Origin: Deltaproteobacteria bacterium
Lineage (GTDB): Bacteria; Desulfobacterota; Binatia; UBA9968
Length of the DNA stretch: 8,051 bases
Assembly: GCA_005879435.1 (NCBI GenBank)
Contig: VBKX01000284.1
Span: 13,855-21,905, forward strand
Reading direction: 5' to 3'
A program made the translations under genes and the position numbers. This document shows, piece after piece, positions 6,893-8,051 of this stretch (within the stretch, counting starts at the first letter, position 1; every line of letters begins with the position of its first letter). Below the pieces are notes generated by a model, which was given only the letters and a program-made list of their open reading frames with translations, made no database searches and was not told where the DNA came from.

Positions 6893-6926
6893 TTAACGTT
6901 GAACCTTTTAACCTTGAACTTTGAAT
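6893..6926. repeat. Degenerate heptamer repeat filling the hisI-hisG gap
   Basis: On the plus strand TTnAAC-type units recur with the AAC/AAT core at 6895, 6902, 6910, 6917 and 6924, that is spacings of 7, 8, 7 and 7 bases. On the minus strand this reads as repeated GTTCAAn/GTTAAAn leading directly into the hisG ATG at 6892. The repeat therefore supplies the whole leader, including the only purine-rich stretch (AAAAGG) that could act as ribosome site. It is a different heptamer from the one at 5971-6050. Confidence 0.65.
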
Positions 6927-6931
6927 CGTCA

Positions 6932-7321
6932 TCAGGACGATTTTTTGTAAACCTCTTTAGGATCGAAAACTCGCTCGGCAATCACGTTCCAGTCGCCGTC
7001 GGCACGCTTGCGGAAAAAGCAGCTGCGATAACCTTCGTGACAGGCGGCGCCGCCGACCTGGTGGACCTGGAGCAAAATCGTGTCGTTGTCACAGTCGATG
7101 AAGGCGTCTTTGACTTCCTGAAAATTGCCCGATTCCTCGCCTTTGAACCACGGTCCGTTGCGGGAGCGGCTGTAATAATGGGCTTTGCCGGTTGCCTTGG
7201 TTTTTTCCCAGGCTTCTTCGTTCATGTAGGCGACCATCAAGACGTCGCGCGTTTGATAATCCTGCACGATCACCGGAATCAGACCGTTGCCCTTCGCGAA
7301 ATCGATTTTTACCTCTGCCAT
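6932..7321 (-). CDS. hisI: Phosphoribosyl-AMP cyclohydrolase
   Basis: The 129-residue enzyme opens the adenine ring of phosphoribosyl-AMP, the third step of histidine biosynthesis, in the cytoplasm as a zinc-dependent dimer (family knowledge). Signatures are VLMVAYMNEEAW (27-38), HYYSRSR followed by WFKGEESGN (48-66), the magnesium-binding DCDND (76-80) and the zinc cysteines C77, C94 and C101 in VGGAACHEGYRSCFF (89-103). The C77-C94 spacing is one residue longer than in the archaeal enzyme I recall, a variation common in bacterial relatives. Length is normal for a stand-alone HisI; there is no fused HisE domain. A GAGGAAA ribosome site (7328-7334 on the complement) lies at good spacing before ATG 7321. 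hisG follows 39 bases downstream and the folate gene ends 76 bases upstream, suggesting co-transcription of all three. Confidence 0.96.
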   Translation of the reverse strand: MAEVKIDFAKGNGLIPVIVQDYQTRDVLMVAYMNEEAWEKTKATGKAHYYSRSRNGPWFKGEESGNFQEVKDAFIDCDNDTILLQVHQVGGAACHEGYRSCFFRKRADGDWNVIAERVFDPKEVYKKSS

Positions 7322-7397
7322 CTGCGCTTTCCTCGAACTAGTTTAGCTAACATAGATACCGGGGGCCTTCAACATCGAGATCCGGGGGAGCGAAAGT

Positions 7398-8051
7398 TCA
7401 CCGACGATGTTTGGCTCGTTGCGTCAGGATGGGTATGTCGTCGATTGTTTCCTGCGGTAACAAGCGCCAGTAAATGCTTTGGGGACGTGCAAATGGCGGG
7501 TTCAAGTCAATGGTTTCCGTCGGCGTCGCGATCGCGCTGAGCGGGATATCATGCACGGTCATGGGAATCTCTTCGTTGACGATTTGCAGCGGATGGACCG
7601 ACGTGACGATCGGCGTCTGGGGGCCAATTTTACCTGCTTCCGTGAGCAACGCGAATTCGAGATCCGAGTAACCGCCGCCTTTGCCGACCCGGGCGCCGCG
7701 GCGATTCACCGCGACCGAACCACAAACAACCAAATCGATCTTCTTTACTTTAGCCAACGTCACAGGCCGGCCGTATTGCGTCGCGCCTTTAATCGAGGAC
7801 GCCGCGAAGGGCGAACATTTTATTTTCTTGGGATCGAGCTCGATAAAAGGCTTGTCGCTGCGCAGGCGCGGCACGGCCATGTAAACGATCTTGCCTTCGG
7901 CCAAGGCTTTTTGTCTGATGGCGCGTTGCGGTGAGTCGGGGTTCACCTTTAGAACCCTCGCTGTTTTCCAGTGCTGAGTTTCAGAAAGCTGCTTGGCGCA
8001 CGCTTCGGCGCCGATGAAGTTGGGTATGCGTCCTTCAGTCCCGGGAAAGCG
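7398..8051 (-). CDS. 5-formyltetrahydrofolate cyclo-ligase family protein, 5' end cut by the right edge
   Basis: An open minus-strand frame enters at base 8051 and runs 217 codons to the stop at 7398-7400, so the true start lies outside the window. GTG 7946 is internal: the codons upstream read RFPGTEGRIPNFIGAEACA and are clearly part of the family. The enzyme uses ATP to convert 5-formyl-THF to 5,10-methenyl-THF. Visible signatures are IPNFIGAEA near the N-terminal part, KVNPDSPQR, the YMAVPRL strand, DLVVCGSVAV, and the glycine-rich RVGKGGGYSDLEFA loop equivalent to the family's GxGKGxGYYD motif. TSVHPLQIV and EIPMTVHD follow. The IPNFxGAE and NPDSPQ motifs point to the MTHFS-domain (MTHFSD-like) branch rather than the short E. 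coli YgfA type, so the exact substrate is less certain. It appears to be the upstream member of a unit with hisI and hisG. Confidence 0.87.
   Translation of the reverse strand, partial: RFPGTEGRIPNFIGAEACAKQLSETQHWKTARVLKVNPDSPQRAIRQKALAEGKIVYMAVPRLRSDKPFIELDPKKIKCSPFAASSIKGATQYGRPVTLAKVKKIDLVVCGSVAVNRRGARVGKGGGYSDLEFALLTEAGKIGPQTPIVTSVHPLQIVNEEIPMTVHDIPLSAIATPTETIDLNPPFARPQSIYWRLLPQETIDDIPILTQRAKHRR

Noticed and set aside
7357..7390. Two CCGGGGG-containing copies in the folate gene-hisI gap
   Set aside because: The copies are short and could arise by chance in GC-rich DNA; they lack the 7-base periodicity of the other arrays.
7398..7946. Treating GTG 7946 as the start of the folate gene
   Set aside because: The frame stays open to 8051 and the upstream codons read RFPGTEGRIPNFIGAEA, conserved family sequence, so the gene continues off the edge.

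Overview
The window comes from a moderately GC-rich bacterial chromosome. It has tightly packed genes, overlapping starts, GTG starts and short intergenic heptamer repeats. It holds a long-form HisG (with its C-terminal regulatory domain), a stand-alone HisI and a EutA-family protein. Together with the Fe-S/carboxyltransferase cluster, this fits an uncultured deltaproteobacterial-type or Tectomicrobia/Methylomirabilota-like lineage. That placement is inference from general gene style, not from a phylogeny.

Layout. (1) The left edge to about 1198, minus strand, is the N-terminal part of a large membrane protein resembling the DUF4175 family; it runs off the left edge. (2) A short divergent intergenic region follows, then a plus-strand block: a EutA-family ASKHA ATPase (1327-2910), a 143-base gap with a possible promoter, and a compact set of four genes. 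These are a 61-residue single-pass membrane protein, a TPR protein with a signal peptide and a C-terminal anchor, a two-cluster [4Fe-4S] protein with a split second cysteine motif, and a carboxyltransferase subunit of the pyruvate carboxylase B / oxaloacetate decarboxylase alpha type without a biotin domain. The first three of these four overlap by 8-10 bases and the fourth follows after 24 bases, so they probably form one transcription unit. (3) A convergent junction (5971-6050) carries GG-led heptamer repeats in opposite orientations. (4) A minus-strand block reads a 5-formyltetrahydrofolate cyclo-ligase family gene (cut by the right edge), hisI, and a hisG split into two frames.

How the genes fit together. 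HisG and HisI catalyse steps 1 and 3 of histidine biosynthesis, and the folate enzyme links to one-carbon and purine metabolism. The plus-strand cluster is less clear. A EutA-type reactivase normally serves adenosylcobalamin-dependent ethanolamine ammonia-lyase, but no lyase gene is present here. Instead it sits before Fe-S, TPR and carboxyltransferase genes. This is the most plausible candidate for an undescribed functional unit, but function cannot be proved from the window. The clearest anomalies are the hisG frame break at 6510/6511, which looks like loss of about 13 bases, and the heptamer arrays. One array encodes the last residues and stop codon of the carboxyltransferase; the other fills the leader of hisG.

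No tRNA, rRNA, CRISPR array, insertion sequence or origin was seen. No stretch longer than 300 bases lacks a gene.
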